The notes under the pieces: model-generated
Seen by the model: only the letters and a program-made list of their open reading frames with translations
The model's database searches: none
Told to the model about the DNA's origin: nothing
Assembly: GCF_000756655.1 (NCBI RefSeq)
Contig: NZ_ARXU01000013.1
Location: 40,721 to 104,720, forward strand
Direction: 5' to 3'
From: Alcanivorax jadensis T9
GTDB lineage: Bacteria; Pseudomonadota; Gammaproteobacteria; Pseudomonadales; Alcanivoracaceae
DNA length: 64,000 nucleotides
Part shown: positions 8,023-16,847 of the stretch, piece by piece
Position numbering within the stretch: the stretch's first letter is position 1
Layout of the letters: each line of letters starts with the position of its first letter
Position numbers and translations under genes: made by a program

Positions 8023-11000
8023 ATGCGCCACACTGCGCTTTGGCAAACCCTTGCGGGCTGCGCCCTTATTCTCGCAGCCGTCACCTCCCAGGCAACCGTT
8101 TACAAGATCGAGACTACGGACGATGTGGCCGTTTCTGCAGATCGTGTCATTTATACAGAAAATGATGCCCCCGATTTCACTCCGGCAGATAGCTATTACC
8201 AGGTGACAGCAGCATCCAGCGGTGGTTTGTGCACTCTGCGCGAAGCCATCTATGCGATCAGTTACCAAGTCAGCGTCGGGGCCTGTGAGGCGGGTACTGG
8301 TAATGACACCATTCGCTTGCTTGAAGGTGAGACGTACCTGTTGACCGAAGGGGAGCTTCCCTTGGGGGGCAGGAAAATCAAGTTTATTGATCAGACAAAA
8401 GAAGTTCTGGACCCCGAATGTACTATAACAGCCCAAAATGACTGTCTAGTAGAGATCGTTGTGAAAGTGCCTGTCGATCTTAATGAGGGCGATGACACTC
8501 CTATTTCGCCGAGTATCAGAATTGATGTGTTTCTGGACAGCTTTGAAGAAGCGGAAGACAAGGAAAAGCCGGTCATCTCGGCGGGCGGCAACAGCCGCCT
8601 GTTCCTGCTGGAGCGAGGTTCGCTGACGCTGAGTAATCTTGTTCTGCAGGAAGGCTCGGCGAATCATGAAATCGATCCGGCAGACCAAAATGGTGGGTTG
8701 ATCCTGGCTCGGGGTGGGCTCGGCTTAGCAGAGAATGTCGAGTTGCGTGGAGGCCAAGCGGTCAACGGTGGCGCGGTATACCTTGAGAACGGTAGCAATC
8801 TGGACTTTCCGGAAAGCACGCTGTTCGAAGACAATGTGGCCAGCGGCAACGGTGCCGTGATAGCAACGTCTGCCGAATTTGATGGGGAAATTACCGGTCA
8901 CCGTTTTTACATGGCAGGTAATGAATCGGAGTCTGATGGTGGCCTGTTCTATCTTGATGGAGATGAAGACCAGCAGATTCTTTTTGATCTGACGAATGGA
9001 ACTATCACCAACAATAGTGGTGGCGTGATTCAGTTGGTAGCGCCAAAGCACCAGCTTGTGCTGCAGAATATGACGATTGTTTTCAACGAAGGCTTGGCGT
9101 TGCATCTTGACGAAGCTCAGCTGGATGTGCCGACCGACCCGAATGCAGATCCGCCTGAAGCTTTCAGTACCGCTTTTATCTTCAATACGGTGCTGGCGGG
9201 TAACAGCGCTGGCGCTTGTGCGGGTACTGCGCTGGATGGAATTGACGATGCCGATGCCACCCTGCTTTACACCATTACCGACGATGCGACATGCCCCTTG
9301 CCGCGGGAGCAGACCGAAGGGACGCCGGTGACACTGGACCCGAACGGGGCAACGGCTGAAGTACTGCTTGGCTGGAATGAGGCAACGATGAGTCGTGTCA
9401 CTTGCGTGGGGACCGGCTCCGGAGCCTGCATGCCGATTCCTGCCGAGGAGCTGGGCGGAAATTTTCCTGGCTTTCTCCCTAACCCGGAACCCGCCGGGTT
9501 GGATACGACAATACCGGAGGCGACTCCCAGCCTGTTCGATCGCGGTAACCCGGAAACGGTAGATCAATGTGCCAAGGAAGACATGCGCGGTCAATCGCGG
9601 GGTGGTGCTGGTGGACGTTGTGACGTGGGCGCGGTGGAATTTCTGCGTGCACTGGCGCAACCGGATGAGATTGATCTGATTAGCGGCCGGACAGTACTCG
9701 GTGATGTGCTGAAAAACGACAGAAATGACACCATGGTGGATTGTGGACGTCTGGAACAGATCATTATTGATGAAGGCACCTGCCCGGCCATTGATAGTGC
9801 CTGTCTTGAGCAAGAAGTACTCGAACGTTGCATGACGATTATTGTTGCCCCTGAGCGTGGACGGGCATCAGTGGAAATTGATGACCAAGGCTATCCTCGT
9901 ATTCGTTATTCCCCTGACAGCAGTTTTCACGGCGTAGACCAGATTCGTTATGTGGTTTCCCGGCATGCCTTTGCCGGTGGCACCGATATTGGTCTGGATC
10001 AGAGTGAAATCGCCAATATGGTGGCGCAACCGGCCAGTGGTCTTACAGAGTCCAAGAGCATTCTAGGTGGCAACAGCGGCGGTTCTTTTTCAGTCCTGGC
10101 ATTTTTGACGTTGATCGCTAGTGGCCTGCTGCGTCGGTGGCGTTCAGGGCTTGTTGCCCTTGCCGTTATGCTATCGGGCACAGTGTTGGCAGCTGATATT
10201 GAAGTGAACTCCCTGCTCGATGATAACCCCTCCATTACCAACGATGGCCTGTGCACCTTGCGAGAAGCGTTGGCCAATGCGGCCACTTTCAGTAGCCCGG
10301 ATTGTGATTTCGGTGCCAAAGGCGAAGACCGCATCCTGCTACCTGCTGGTGATATCCATCTGGAAGGCACCCTGGTCATCCAGGGGGGCAGTGTCGAGTT
10401 GGTCGGCAAGGGTGTTCGCAATGATGATGATGCAGAGCCGGATGCTGAAGACACCATTACCCGAATTATCGGGGATGGGCAGAGTCGATTGTTCGAAGTG
10501 CGAGCGCCAGTTAGCAATGGCCATCCCAATGTATTGTTTCGCTATCTCCAGCTGGAAGACGGTAATGCCTCAGTGCCTGGAGGTACCCCCGTGGGTGATC
10601 AGGGATTTGGCGGTGCAATCATTACCGGCGGCTCCGTGGTTTTCGACCGGGTTGTACTTCGCAATAACCGGGCAGACCGTTCCGGCGGGGTTATCTATGT
10701 ACGGGCCAACGCCGGCAATGAAAAGCAGGTGTCCTTCAATCGTGCCTATGTGACAGGTAATGAGGCGTTGCAATCCGGTGGTGTTATGGCAACCACAGCT
10801 CAGAATGGAGAGAGTTTCCGGTTTGCCGCTGTTGATACAACGTTTGAGAACAACCATGCTGACGTTGAGGGCGGCGCCTTTGATTTGAATATTCCAACTG
10901 GCAATTTTATTGCATTTTCCAACAGTACCTTTGTGGATAACAGTGCACCGAAAGGCTCGGCCCTGGATCTCAGCGGCGTGGATATTAATGTCCGTCTGAT

Positions 11001-12471
11001 GAATCTGACCTTCGTGAATAATGCTCCGGGAAATGGTATTGAACTGGGGGATTCTGAAGCCTCGGTCAGCTTAGCAAACAGTATTGTTGCGGCAAGTGGA
11101 GCCAGTTGCTCTACAGGTACCGGGGAATTGCGCGATAGCGTTTATAACCTGTTTTCAGACGCTGCATGTACGGCAAGTGGTACAGATGAGAACAATGATG
11201 ATGGGGAAGGTGGAACCGCGGGCATGTCCACTGACCTTGCCGTTGAGTCGGGTAGTTCTACGGACTATACGCCTCCGTATCTCGTTGCTGCTGATCTCAA
11301 CGATGCATTAATCATTGATGCTGGCAACGAAGACGATCTGCAATCTGGTACCTCAACCCCGCTGCGATGCCGTGCCACGGATTTGCGTGGTATTGCCAGG
11401 ACGTCCGGGGGGGAGTGCGACCGTGGGGCATTCGAATATCAACAGATTACCGCTTCTGATGATGAGGCCAATAACCAGCGTGCTCCAGACCGCCGTGTCC
11501 TGATAGACGTCTTTGATAATGATTTGCCGAGTGATGGAGCCGAGATCCAGCTACTTGATGGAAATGGTGCGTTACTGGACGACAGGTTCGTTTTCACTCC
11601 GGCACAATTTGATATTGTCGGCGGGGAAGAGGAGGTCAATCCGGCGGCCGGCTCTTACACGTATGACTCAGCGACCCGCCGTTATGTTCTTGGTAGTAGT
11701 GGATCCCAAGCCGATGGCACCACCATTGAGTTTGTCTGGGAATTTTACAGCGAATCGGTTGATGGCTATGACGTGAAATGCGGCGATCCGCTTCCTCAGC
11801 GTTTTATCAATCGCAATCCGGACAATTACGATGATGGAGATGTGGCCGAAAATTGTATCGTCCTGTTCACTCCTTCAAACCAGGGCTTCATTCCAGATTC
11901 AATAGATCCAGCCAAGGATGCAGTTTGTGAAGCCCTCAATGATGATGAGAGAGACACGCCTCGGCTGGTTTTCCTGTACAACTTTGAAGACAACGCGAAC
12001 CCGGCCCAGCAGTCCTCAGATGCTTCTGTCAGCATGAGTATCACCAACAAGGCACCGAGTATCACTGGGCAGACCCGCAGTAGCCGTCCTGGTGAATCGG
12101 TAACCTTTAAGATTACTGCTGATGACCCCGATGGTGACGCGAGTTCCATCAATTGGCCAACGCTTAGAATCAAGGATGAGCCTAATTTTACTAAACGTAG
12201 TAATGAAACGGGTAGCGCTCAGGGCACGGGGATAATCATAAATTCTGACGCACGCACCGTGACATACATCCCTGATAGCAACTTCAGTCCGTTCAAGGAC
12301 CGCTTCACTCTGGAAGTGGAGGATTACTGTGGTAGTACGTCAGCGGCAGCCACCTTCACCATCACATACCCGGGAGAACAGGAAGACACCAGCGCTGGAA
12401 GCTGGAGTCTCGGCCTGTTCTCCAGCCTGCTATTACTGTTTTGGCGCCGCCGGCGCCTTGCGGCGGCGTAG
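8023..12471 (+). CDS. Double CSLREA-domain surface protein (apparent in-frame fusion)
   Basis: A 1482-residue secreted protein with two similar halves. Half one starts with a Sec signal ending SQA near residue 25, then the CSLREA-type motif GLCTLREAI near residue 69, a beta-helix-like region rich in GG and NNSGG turns, a cadherin/Ig-like segment (residues about 545-665), and at residues 680-708 a Gly-rich, hydrophobic, Arg-rich tail like a GlyGly-CTERM sorting signal. This runs without stop into a second Sec-like signal (VALAVMLSGTVLA, residues about 710-722) and a second GLCTLREAL motif near 743. The end (SLGLFSSLLLLFWRRRR) is another GlyGly-CTERM-like tail. CSLREA proteins are surface or secreted proteins of unknown role. 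RBS CAGGAG precedes the start. The 3' end overlaps the convergent LapA-like gene by 39 bp. Confidence 0.8.
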   Translation: MRHTALWQTLAGCALILAAVTSQATVYKIETTDDVAVSADRVIYTENDAPDFTPADSYYQVTAASSGGLCTLREAIYAISYQVSVGACEAGTGNDTIRLLEGETYLLTEGELPLGGRKIKFIDQTKEVLDPECTITAQNDCLVEIVVKVPVDLNEGDDTPISPSIRIDVFLDSFEEAEDKEKPVISAGGNSRLFLLERGSLTLSNLVLQEGSANHEIDPADQNGGLILARGGLGLAENVELRGGQAVNGGAVYLENGSNLDFPESTLFEDNVASGNGAVIATSAEFDGEITGHRFYMAGNESESDGGLFYLDGDEDQQILFDLTNGTITNNSGGVIQLVAPKHQLVLQNMTIVFNEGLALHLDEAQLDVPTDPNADPPEAFSTAFIFNTVLAGNSAGACAGTALDGIDDADATLLYTITDDATCPLPREQTEGTPVTLDPNGATAEVLLGWNEATMSRVTCVGTGSGACMPIPAEELGGNFPGFLPNPEPAGLDTTIPEATPSLFDRGNPETVDQCAKEDMRGQSRGGAGGRCDVGAVEFLRALAQPDEIDLISGRTVLGDVLKNDRNDTMVDCGRLEQIIIDEGTCPAIDSACLEQEVLERCMTIIVAPERGRASVEIDDQGYPRIRYSPDSSFHGVDQIRYVVSRHAFAGGTDIGLDQSEIANMVAQPASGLTESKSILGGNSGGSFSVLAFLTLIASGLLRRWRSGLVALAVMLSGTVLAADIEVNSLLDDNPSITNDGLCTLREALANAATFSSPDCDFGAKGEDRILLPAGDIHLEGTLVIQGGSVELVGKGVRNDDDAEPDAEDTITRIIGDGQSRLFEVRAPVSNGHPNVLFRYLQLEDGNASVPGGTPVGDQGFGGAIITGGSVVFDRVVLRNNRADRSGGVIYVRANAGNEKQVSFNRAYVTGNEALQSGGVMATTAQNGESFRFAAVDTTFENNHADVEGGAFDLNIPTGNFIAFSNSTFVDNSAPKGSALDLSGVDINVRLMNLTFVNNAPGNGIELGDSEASVSLANSIVAASGASCSTGTGELRDSVYNLFSDAACTASGTDENNDDGEGGTAGMSTDLAVESGSSTDYTPPYLVAADLNDALIIDAGNEDDLQSGTSTPLRCRATDLRGIARTSGGECDRGAFEYQQITASDDEANNQRAPDRRVLIDVFDNDLPSDGAEIQLLDGNGALLDDRFVFTPAQFDIVGGEEEVNPAAGSYTYDSATRRYVLGSSGSQADGTTIEFVWEFYSESVDGYDVKCGDPLPQRFINRNPDNYDDGDVAENCIVLFTPSNQGFIPDSIDPAKDAVCEALNDDERDTPRLVFLYNFEDNANPAQQSSDASVSMSITNKAPSITGQTRSSRPGESVTFKITADDPDGDASSINWPTLRIKDEPNFTKRSNETGSAQGTGIIINSDARTVTYIPDSNFSPFKDRFTLEVEDYCGSTSAAATFTITYPGEQEDTSAGSWSLGLFSSLLLLFWRRRRLAAA

Positions 12472-12729
12472 CAGGCTGCGCCGCAACAGCTCCCAGATCA
12501 GCCCCCCGGCCAGCATGCTTGCTAGCAAGAGCAGCAATTTGGGGATGTCCACCAGTGTCCAGAACAGGATGTCGATGCTGGTGGGCTCCAGATTCTGAAG
12601 CACGATAATTGATACCAGTATCACTGCCAGAATCTGCAGGGCCCCGATCGGGTGGGCCACCAGCCAGCGTCCTGTCGTTTTGCCGCCACGGGCCAACTTC
12701 GAGGGCTTTTGTTCGCTGCGCTCTTCCAT
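12433..12729 (-). CDS. LapA-like (DUF1049) inner-membrane protein
   Basis: A 98-residue protein with two predicted membrane helices: IGALQILAVILVSIIVLQN (residues about 29-47) and IPKLLLLLASMLAGGLIWEL (about 62-81), then a basic tail RRSLLRRRKAPAAPKQ. The VLQNLEP and LLASMLAGGLIWELLRR pattern fits the LapA/DUF1049 family, whose Escherichia member acts in LPS assembly with LapB; no lapB is visible here, so the role is only suggested. AGGAG lies 7 bases upstream of the ATG. Its last codons overlap the C-terminal coding sequence of the CSLREA gene on the other strand. Confidence 0.75.
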   Translation of the reverse strand: MEERSEQKPSKLARGGKTTGRWLVAHPIGALQILAVILVSIIVLQNLEPTSIDILFWTLVDIPKLLLLLASMLAGGLIWELLRRSLLRRRKAPAAPKQ

Positions 12730-12846
12730 GTCAGGCTCCTGTTATTGAATTGAAACGATTCTTTCCTCTATCCCCACCATGCCAGTCTTGGCCAACATGG
12801 TCAGGCCTCTGCTTTGGTCTTACTCGTGCGAGCGAGGGGACATGCC

Positions 12847-12852
12847 TATAAT
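12847..12852 (+). promoter_or_regulatory. Probable -10 box for sthA
   Basis: A perfect TATAAT hexamer lies 26 bp before the sthA start codon, which would give a leader of about 20 bases. No good -35 hexamer is seen at 16-18 bp spacing, so activation or an extended element may be needed. Confidence 0.45.
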
Positions 12853-12878
12853 AGTGCTGTCGTGGAAAGGAGAAGTGA

Positions 12879-14276
12879 ATGGATATCAGTGCGGGTTGGG
12901 ATCTGGTGGTGATCGGTAGCGGGCCGGCCGGTGAAGCGGCGGCGATGCAGGCGACAAAAAAAGGCCTGCGAGTGGCCATTGTCGAAGACCAGAAGTCTCT
13001 GGGCGGCAACTGCACACATTGGGGAACGATCCCTTCCAAGGCGCTTCGTCATCTGGTCCGCCAGGTGATCCGTACCCAGCGCAATCCGTTACTTCGCGGC
13101 ATCATCAATCCCAGAGAAGTCCGCTGGCAGGACCTGATTGTCAGAACCCGTGAGGTGATCGATTCCCAGGTCCAGGTGCGCACGGATTTCTATATCCGCA
13201 ACCGGGTGACGGTGTTTGGTGGAAGGGGTGAGTTGCTTGGCAACAATGAGGTGAGGGTGGAAGACCGGGAAGGGCGGCTGCATCTGTTGAAAACCCGTAA
13301 CGTGGTGATTGCTACCGGCTCAAGGCCCTATCATCCGGAGGATGTGGATTTTGATCATCCCCGTATCTACGACTCCGATACCATTCTCACCATGGACCAT
13401 ACGCCGCGCCATATCATCATCTATGGGGCGGGGGTGATCGGCTCGGAATATGCCTGCATCTTTACCGGCCTGGGGATCCGGGTTGACCTGGTGAATTCAC
13501 GGCAGCATCTGCTGGATTTTCTGGATACGGAAATTTCCGATGCGCTCAGTTATCACCTGCGCGAGCAGGGCTGCACCATTCGTCAGGATGAGGAGTACCA
13601 GCGGGTTGTTGCCGACGATGAGGGCGTCACCCTGGAATTGCAGTCCGGCAAGAAACTGCGCGCTGACGCCTTGCTTTGGTGTAATGGTCGTTCCGGCAAC
13701 ACTCAGGACATGGGGCTGGAAGCCGCCGGGCTGAAACCCAACAACCGCGGGCAATTACAGGTCAATGAGCGCTACAAGACCGAGGTGGAAGGTATTTATG
13801 CCGTCGGCGATGTGGTGGGTTGGCCATCTCTTGCCAGTGCGTCCTATGATCAGGGCCGTTTCTGTGCGGCGGCCATTGCTGGCGATGAAGTACGGCAGGT
13901 GACCGACGTGCCTACCGGGATCTATACCATTCCGGGGATCAGTAGTGTGGGGCGTAACGAGCAGGAGCTCACCGAAGCCAAGGTGCCCTATGAAGTCGGG
14001 CAGGCCTTCTTTCGTAATCTGGCCCGCGCGCAGATTACCGGTGAGCGGGTGGGGATGCTGAAAATCCTGTTTCACCGGGAGACCCTGGCGGTGCTGGGTA
14101 TCCATTGCTTCGGCTATCAGGCCATGGAAATTGTCCACGTAGGGCAGGCCATCATGCGCCAGCCCGGTGAGCTGAACACCCTGGAGTACTTCATCGACAC
14201 CACCTTCAACTACCCGACCATGGCGGAAGCGTATCGGGTGGCGGCGATCAACGGGATTAACCGGATAAGAAGGTGA
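12879..14276 (+). CDS. sthA: Soluble pyridine nucleotide transhydrogenase
   Basis: A 465-residue cytosolic flavoprotein that re-oxidises NADPH with NAD+. FAD-binding [11 protein letters not shown] near residue 13; the family-typical [17 protein letters not shown], in which the second redox Cys of lipoamide dehydrogenases is replaced by Thr; NAD(P)-binding [13 protein letters not shown] near residue 185; second FAD site [13 protein letters not shown]; and C-terminal dimerisation domain. Length is the norm (464-466). RBS AAAGGAG just upstream. The stop codon lies immediately before a 164-bp terminal-repeat element. Confidence 0.96.
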   Translation: MDISAGWDLVVIGSGPAGEAAAMQATKKGLRVAIVEDQKSLGGNCTHWGTIPSKALRHLVRQVIRTQRNPLLRGIINPREVRWQDLIVRTREVIDSQVQVRTDFYIRNRVTVFGGRGELLGNNEVRVEDREGRLHLLKTRNVVIATGSRPYHPEDVDFDHPRIYDSDTILTMDHTPRHIIIYGAGVIGSEYACIFTGLGIRVDLVNSRQHLLDFLDTEISDALSYHLREQGCTIRQDEEYQRVVADDEGVTLELQSGKKLRADALLWCNGRSGNTQDMGLEAAGLKPNNRGQLQVNERYKTEVEGIYAVGDVVGWPSLASASYDQGRFCAAAIAGDEVRQVTDVPTGIYTIPGISSVGRNEQELTEAKVPYEVGQAFFRNLARAQITGERVGMLKILFHRETLAVLGIHCFGYQAMEIVHVGQAIMRQPGELNTLEYFIDTTFNYPTMAEAYRVAAINGINRIRR

Positions 14277-14282
14277 GGGTTG

Positions 14283-14446
14283 AATTGATAATTGAGAATG
14301 GATAGTTGATAACGGCGCGGAATAGGCAAGGCAGCTAATTAGAGTGCTGGAGGCCGCGTCCCAAAGTAAGGTCGCGGCCTCCAGCGGTTAAGTACCCAAA
14401 GTCTGTTGGCGCGTAGTTATCAATTATCCATTCTCAATTATCAACT
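14283..14446. repeat. Terminal-inverted-repeat element, copy A
   Basis: A 164-bp element with 37-base terminal inverted repeats (14283-14319 and 14410-14446; outer core AATTGATAATTGAGAATGG) around a central GC-rich hairpin with a perfect 13-bp stem GCTGGAGGCCGCG (14346-14358 with 14373-14385). It separates the convergent sthA and Smr genes and holds the TGA stop of the Smr gene in its right arm. Copy B at 29123-29284 has the same architecture and length, and a solo arm lies at 30353-30389. It carries no protein gene; MITE-like or a palindromic intergenic unit with terminator function. Confidence 0.85.
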
Positions 14447-15040
14447 GCTTCTATTGTTCTTTCCCGCCTCCATAAAGAACTCCCTATTGCGCTGCCGTGA
14501 CTGACTGCTTTTTCTGATCAGCACATAGGTGGCGCCGCTGCCGCCTTGATTCTGTGGGGCGGAATGGAAGGCGAGTACCAGGTGACTCTCCTCGAGCCAG
14601 TGCATTACGTAGCTTTTCAGGAAGCCGGGACGCTCGCTGTGTACGCCTTTACCATGGTTGATCAGCACGGACCGCAAGCCCTGTTCGTGGGCTTTCATCA
14701 GAAAGGTCTGCATTCGGTCACGGGCATCCATCAGGCGTACCCGGTGCAGATCCAGCAGATCCTGGGCATCGTATTTGCCCAGTCGCAATTTACGGTACAC
14801 CCCTTCCTGAACACCGTTTTTCTTGACTCCGACAATGTCGGTGGGGCCAATCCGGGGGACCTGTTCCGGCACGGTGAGGGGATTGCGATCCTGGCGATCG
14901 TCCATGGCGGCGGCGCGGCGCAGCTGTTCGCGCAGACTGTTTGGGCGCTTGGACCGGGGCTGGGTCGCGCGATTATCCGGTTTCATCGGTGTCACATCCG
15001 CCATTTCCTGGCGGAACAGATCATCGTCATTGGTGGCCAT
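14441..15040 (-). CDS. Smr domain protein
   Basis: A 199-residue protein. Residues 1-85 are polar and basic and low in predicted structure; residues about 95-185 form a Smr domain: LDLHRVRLMDARDRMQTFL (the LDLHG-type motif with His), VLINHGKGVHSERPGFLKSYVMHWL (the HGKG motif) and a final SGATYVLIRK strand. Smr domains bind or nick nucleic acids; stand-alone bacterial members include ribosome-rescue nucleases, but the substrate here is not shown. ATG at 15040 has GGAG 9 bases upstream. The stop codon TGA and the last few codons come from the end of repeat element copy A. Confidence 0.88.
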   Translation of the reverse strand: MATNDDDLFRQEMADVTPMKPDNRATQPRSKRPNSLREQLRRAAAMDDRQDRNPLTVPEQVPRIGPTDIVGVKKNGVQEGVYRKLRLGKYDAQDLLDLHRVRLMDARDRMQTFLMKAHEQGLRSVLINHGKGVHSERPGFLKSYVMHWLEESHLVLAFHSAPQNQGGSGATYVLIRKSSQSRQRNREFFMEAGKNNRSS

Positions 15041-15130
15041 GGAACTGCTCCACAAAACCCGTTAGTTCATGCTTGCATGGTACACAAAGCGGGCAGAAAC
15101 TGGCAGTGAGACCCTTCCCGAGAGGTAGTT

Positions 15131-15454
15131 ATGGAACGACGACGTTTCCGCAGGCCTCGACTGAGACTGAATGTCCGAGCTTCCATCGATCGAAAACCGG
15201 TGGGGCATATTCTCAATCTGACTGACGAGGGCCTGTGCCTTACCGGGCGTGGTACGCCACCTCAGGGCAGCCAGTCACTACTACTACAATTACCGCTAGC
15301 TTTATCGGGCCACCGTGAATTGACAGTGATGGCGGAACACCGCTGGCATGATTATTTGCCCAATGGACACTGGCGAGGTGGATTCAAACTTCTGGCGGAT
15401 GAGAACACGGCTGCGGCACTGACCACTCTTGCCAGCCGTTACGGCGATAATTAG
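15131..15454 (+). CDS. PilZ-like domain protein
   Basis: A 107-residue single-domain protein. The N-terminal MERRRFRRPRLRL supplies the Arg-rich c-di-GMP contact of PilZ, and NLTDEGLCLTG takes the place of the usual D/N-x-S-x-x-G motif, with Thr for Ser. The MAEHRWHDYLPNGHWRGGFKLL segment fits the last strands. Probable c-di-GMP receptor acting in trans on motility or envelope functions, but the motif is imperfect, so binding is uncertain. GAGAGG precedes the ATG. Confidence 0.72.
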   Translation: MERRRFRRPRLRLNVRASIDRKPVGHILNLTDEGLCLTGRGTPPQGSQSLLLQLPLALSGHRELTVMAEHRWHDYLPNGHWRGGFKLLADENTAAALTTLASRYGDN

Positions 15455-15468
15455 CCAAAACGAGAGAG

Positions 15469-15494
15469 GGGCTTCATCCATGAAGCCCGGTTTT
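15469..15494. terminator. Hairpin terminator between convergent genes
   Basis: Perfect 8-bp stem GGGCTTCA / TGAAGCCC with a TCCA loop followed by GGTTTTC on the plus strand. It lies just after the PilZ gene and before the end of the 52-residue gene on the other strand. Confidence 0.6.
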
Positions 15495-15532
15495 CAGACC
15501 TGGAAGCGAATGCTCCCGAGATGGAACCTGTT

Positions 15533-15691
15533 TCAGTAAGGACGCGAATCGCGGCTTTCGCGCGAGTCACTTTTGTCCTCTGAATCGTGCCGATGACGTT
15601 TTGCATCACGTTTGCGACGTTCACGTTCAGCGCGCTTGTGTTCTTCGTTCCAATCGTCCGGTTCATAGTCATCAAAATGTCGACGACCCAT
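15533..15691 (-). CDS. Small highly charged protein (52 residues)
   Basis: An open reading frame of 52 codons: begins MGRRHFDDYEPDDWNEEHKR, continues with RAERERRKRDAKRHRH, and ends SDSRESRDSRPY. About two-thirds of residues are charged, with acidic then basic then mixed blocks, so it is likely disordered and nucleic-acid or protein binding. Support: ATG with a purine-rich AAGAGAG upstream, a tidy position between PilZ gene and the GST-like gene, a hairpin terminator after it, and a non-random protein-like composition. No family recognised. It could be a chance frame, but the DDYEPDDW start looks conserved in style. Confidence 0.6.
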   Translation of the reverse strand: MGRRHFDDYEPDDWNEEHKRAERERRKRDAKRHRHDSEDKSDSRESRDSRPY

Positions 15692-15801
15692 GGTGCTACT
15701 CTCTTTACAGAATTAAAGGGGGTTCTCAGTGCTTTATATAGCACTAATTCGGGGAAGGGAGAAGTGTCCGGCACACCATTTGTTGATGCGCCGGGTTGCG
15801 A

Positions 15802-16560
15802 TTATCGACCGTAAGTCTGATCCAGGTAATCCAGAATGTCCGCGGATTCGAATAGTTCTGCGCCAGTATTGGGATCTACCAGGTAGGGAACGGCGATGCG
15901 GCCGGCCCGTTCCATCAGGGCAATTCGGTTCCGCTGGCGGGGTGCGTAGTCATCAAGAAGGCGTCGACGTAGCGGCGGCAGCACCCAGTCTTGCCACTGA
16001 TCCCGGCCGCACTGGCGGAGCAGGTAGGGCAGTTGCAGCTCGGTGAGGCGTTCGCGGACCAGCCTGGCAAAAGGGCTGGCTTCGAACGAGTAGAGTTCCA
16101 GTGCCTGTTCCGGCACCTGGCTGTCCTGGGCGCGTAGACCGCGGGAGGCGCGAGGGAGAGAGGCGGACACCGCCGCGGCCGTGCGCAGGCTGCGAACCAG
16201 CCAGCGGCGCGGCGCCGGGCGGCCGCCGTATTCCCGGTACAGGTAGTCGATGATGTCGGCGGATTCGTAAAGGGCGGCCCCGGTATTCGGGTCCATCAGA
16301 TAGGGGAATTGCTGACGCCCACCCAGGCGTTCCACCAGCGGGCGGTAACGCTCACCCCCCTTGGGGCAGGGGAAAATCACTACATCCAGGTCCAGATCCG
16401 TCAATGCTTCGCGAACCAGGCGGCAAAACGGGCAGCCTTCCATGTCATACAGTTCAAGGGGTTCCTGGGGTGTCTTGCGGTGGCCTTTGCTGGCAATGCC
16501 GCGACCCTGCTGCAGGGCGGAAGCGGCCAGGGAGCGCAGCACCTCGGTGTTATGGGACAT
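15802..16560 (-). CDS. Tandem GST N-terminal/glutaredoxin-fold protein
   Basis: A 252-residue protein built from two thioredoxin-fold GST_N domains. Domain 1 (residues about 38-125): LELYDMEGCPFCRLVREAL with a CPFC redox pair, then PYLMDPNTGAALYESADIIDYLYREYGG. Domain 2 (about 160-250): LELYSFEASPFARLVRERL, where both Cys are replaced (SPFA), then PYLVDPNTGAELFESADILDYLDQTYG. The Pro of the glutathione site and the ESADI motif remain in both. Likely a glutathione-linked redox protein; substrate unknown. ATG at 16560 has CAGGAG 8 bases upstream; the open frame extends further but without support. Confidence 0.82.
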   Translation of the reverse strand: MSHNTEVLRSLAASALQQGRGIASKGHRKTPQEPLELYDMEGCPFCRLVREALTDLDLDVVIFPCPKGGERYRPLVERLGGRQQFPYLMDPNTGAALYESADIIDYLYREYGGRPAPRRWLVRSLRTAAAVSASLPRASRGLRAQDSQVPEQALELYSFEASPFARLVRERLTELQLPYLLRQCGRDQWQDWVLPPLRRRLLDDYAPRQRNRIALMERAGRIAVPYLVDPNTGAELFESADILDYLDQTYGR

Positions 16561-16740
16561 AGCGAATTCTCCTGAAACGAATGTCCGGACCTTACCATCT
16601 CTCGAGCGACTCGCATTGGCCCTCAAGACGCCTTGCATATCAAGCGGTTAACCACTGCCCGTTCCGCTCACCCAGGCTGTTAACTCCTGTCATTGAGTGA
16701 CGGGCGCGTGTAGGGCAATCTCTGCGGTCTACATTTGGCC

Positions 16741-16791
16741 GGTACCTGTCACTTTGTTGCGCATGATTGAACCCATGCACTGACAGGTGCC
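16741..16791. promoter_or_regulatory. Inverted repeat upstream of the beta-oxidation operon
   Basis: GGTACCTGTCA (16741-16751) and TGACAGGTGCC (16781-16791) are inverted repeats matching at 10 of 11 positions with 29 bp between arms, centred about 80 bp before the thiolase start. It could be an operator for a dimeric or tetrameric regulator, or a hairpin in the leader. It does not look like a PsrA or FadR site. Confidence 0.35.
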
Positions 16792-16847
16792 GCCTTTCAC
16801 AACCCGTCAGCTGAGCTGACATCTGCCTGAGGCAAGAGGAAGGTTCC

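Noticed and set aside
8725..9813. 362-codon minus-strand frame under the CSLREA gene
   Set aside because: Antisense to a well-supported surface protein; no signal or family pattern.
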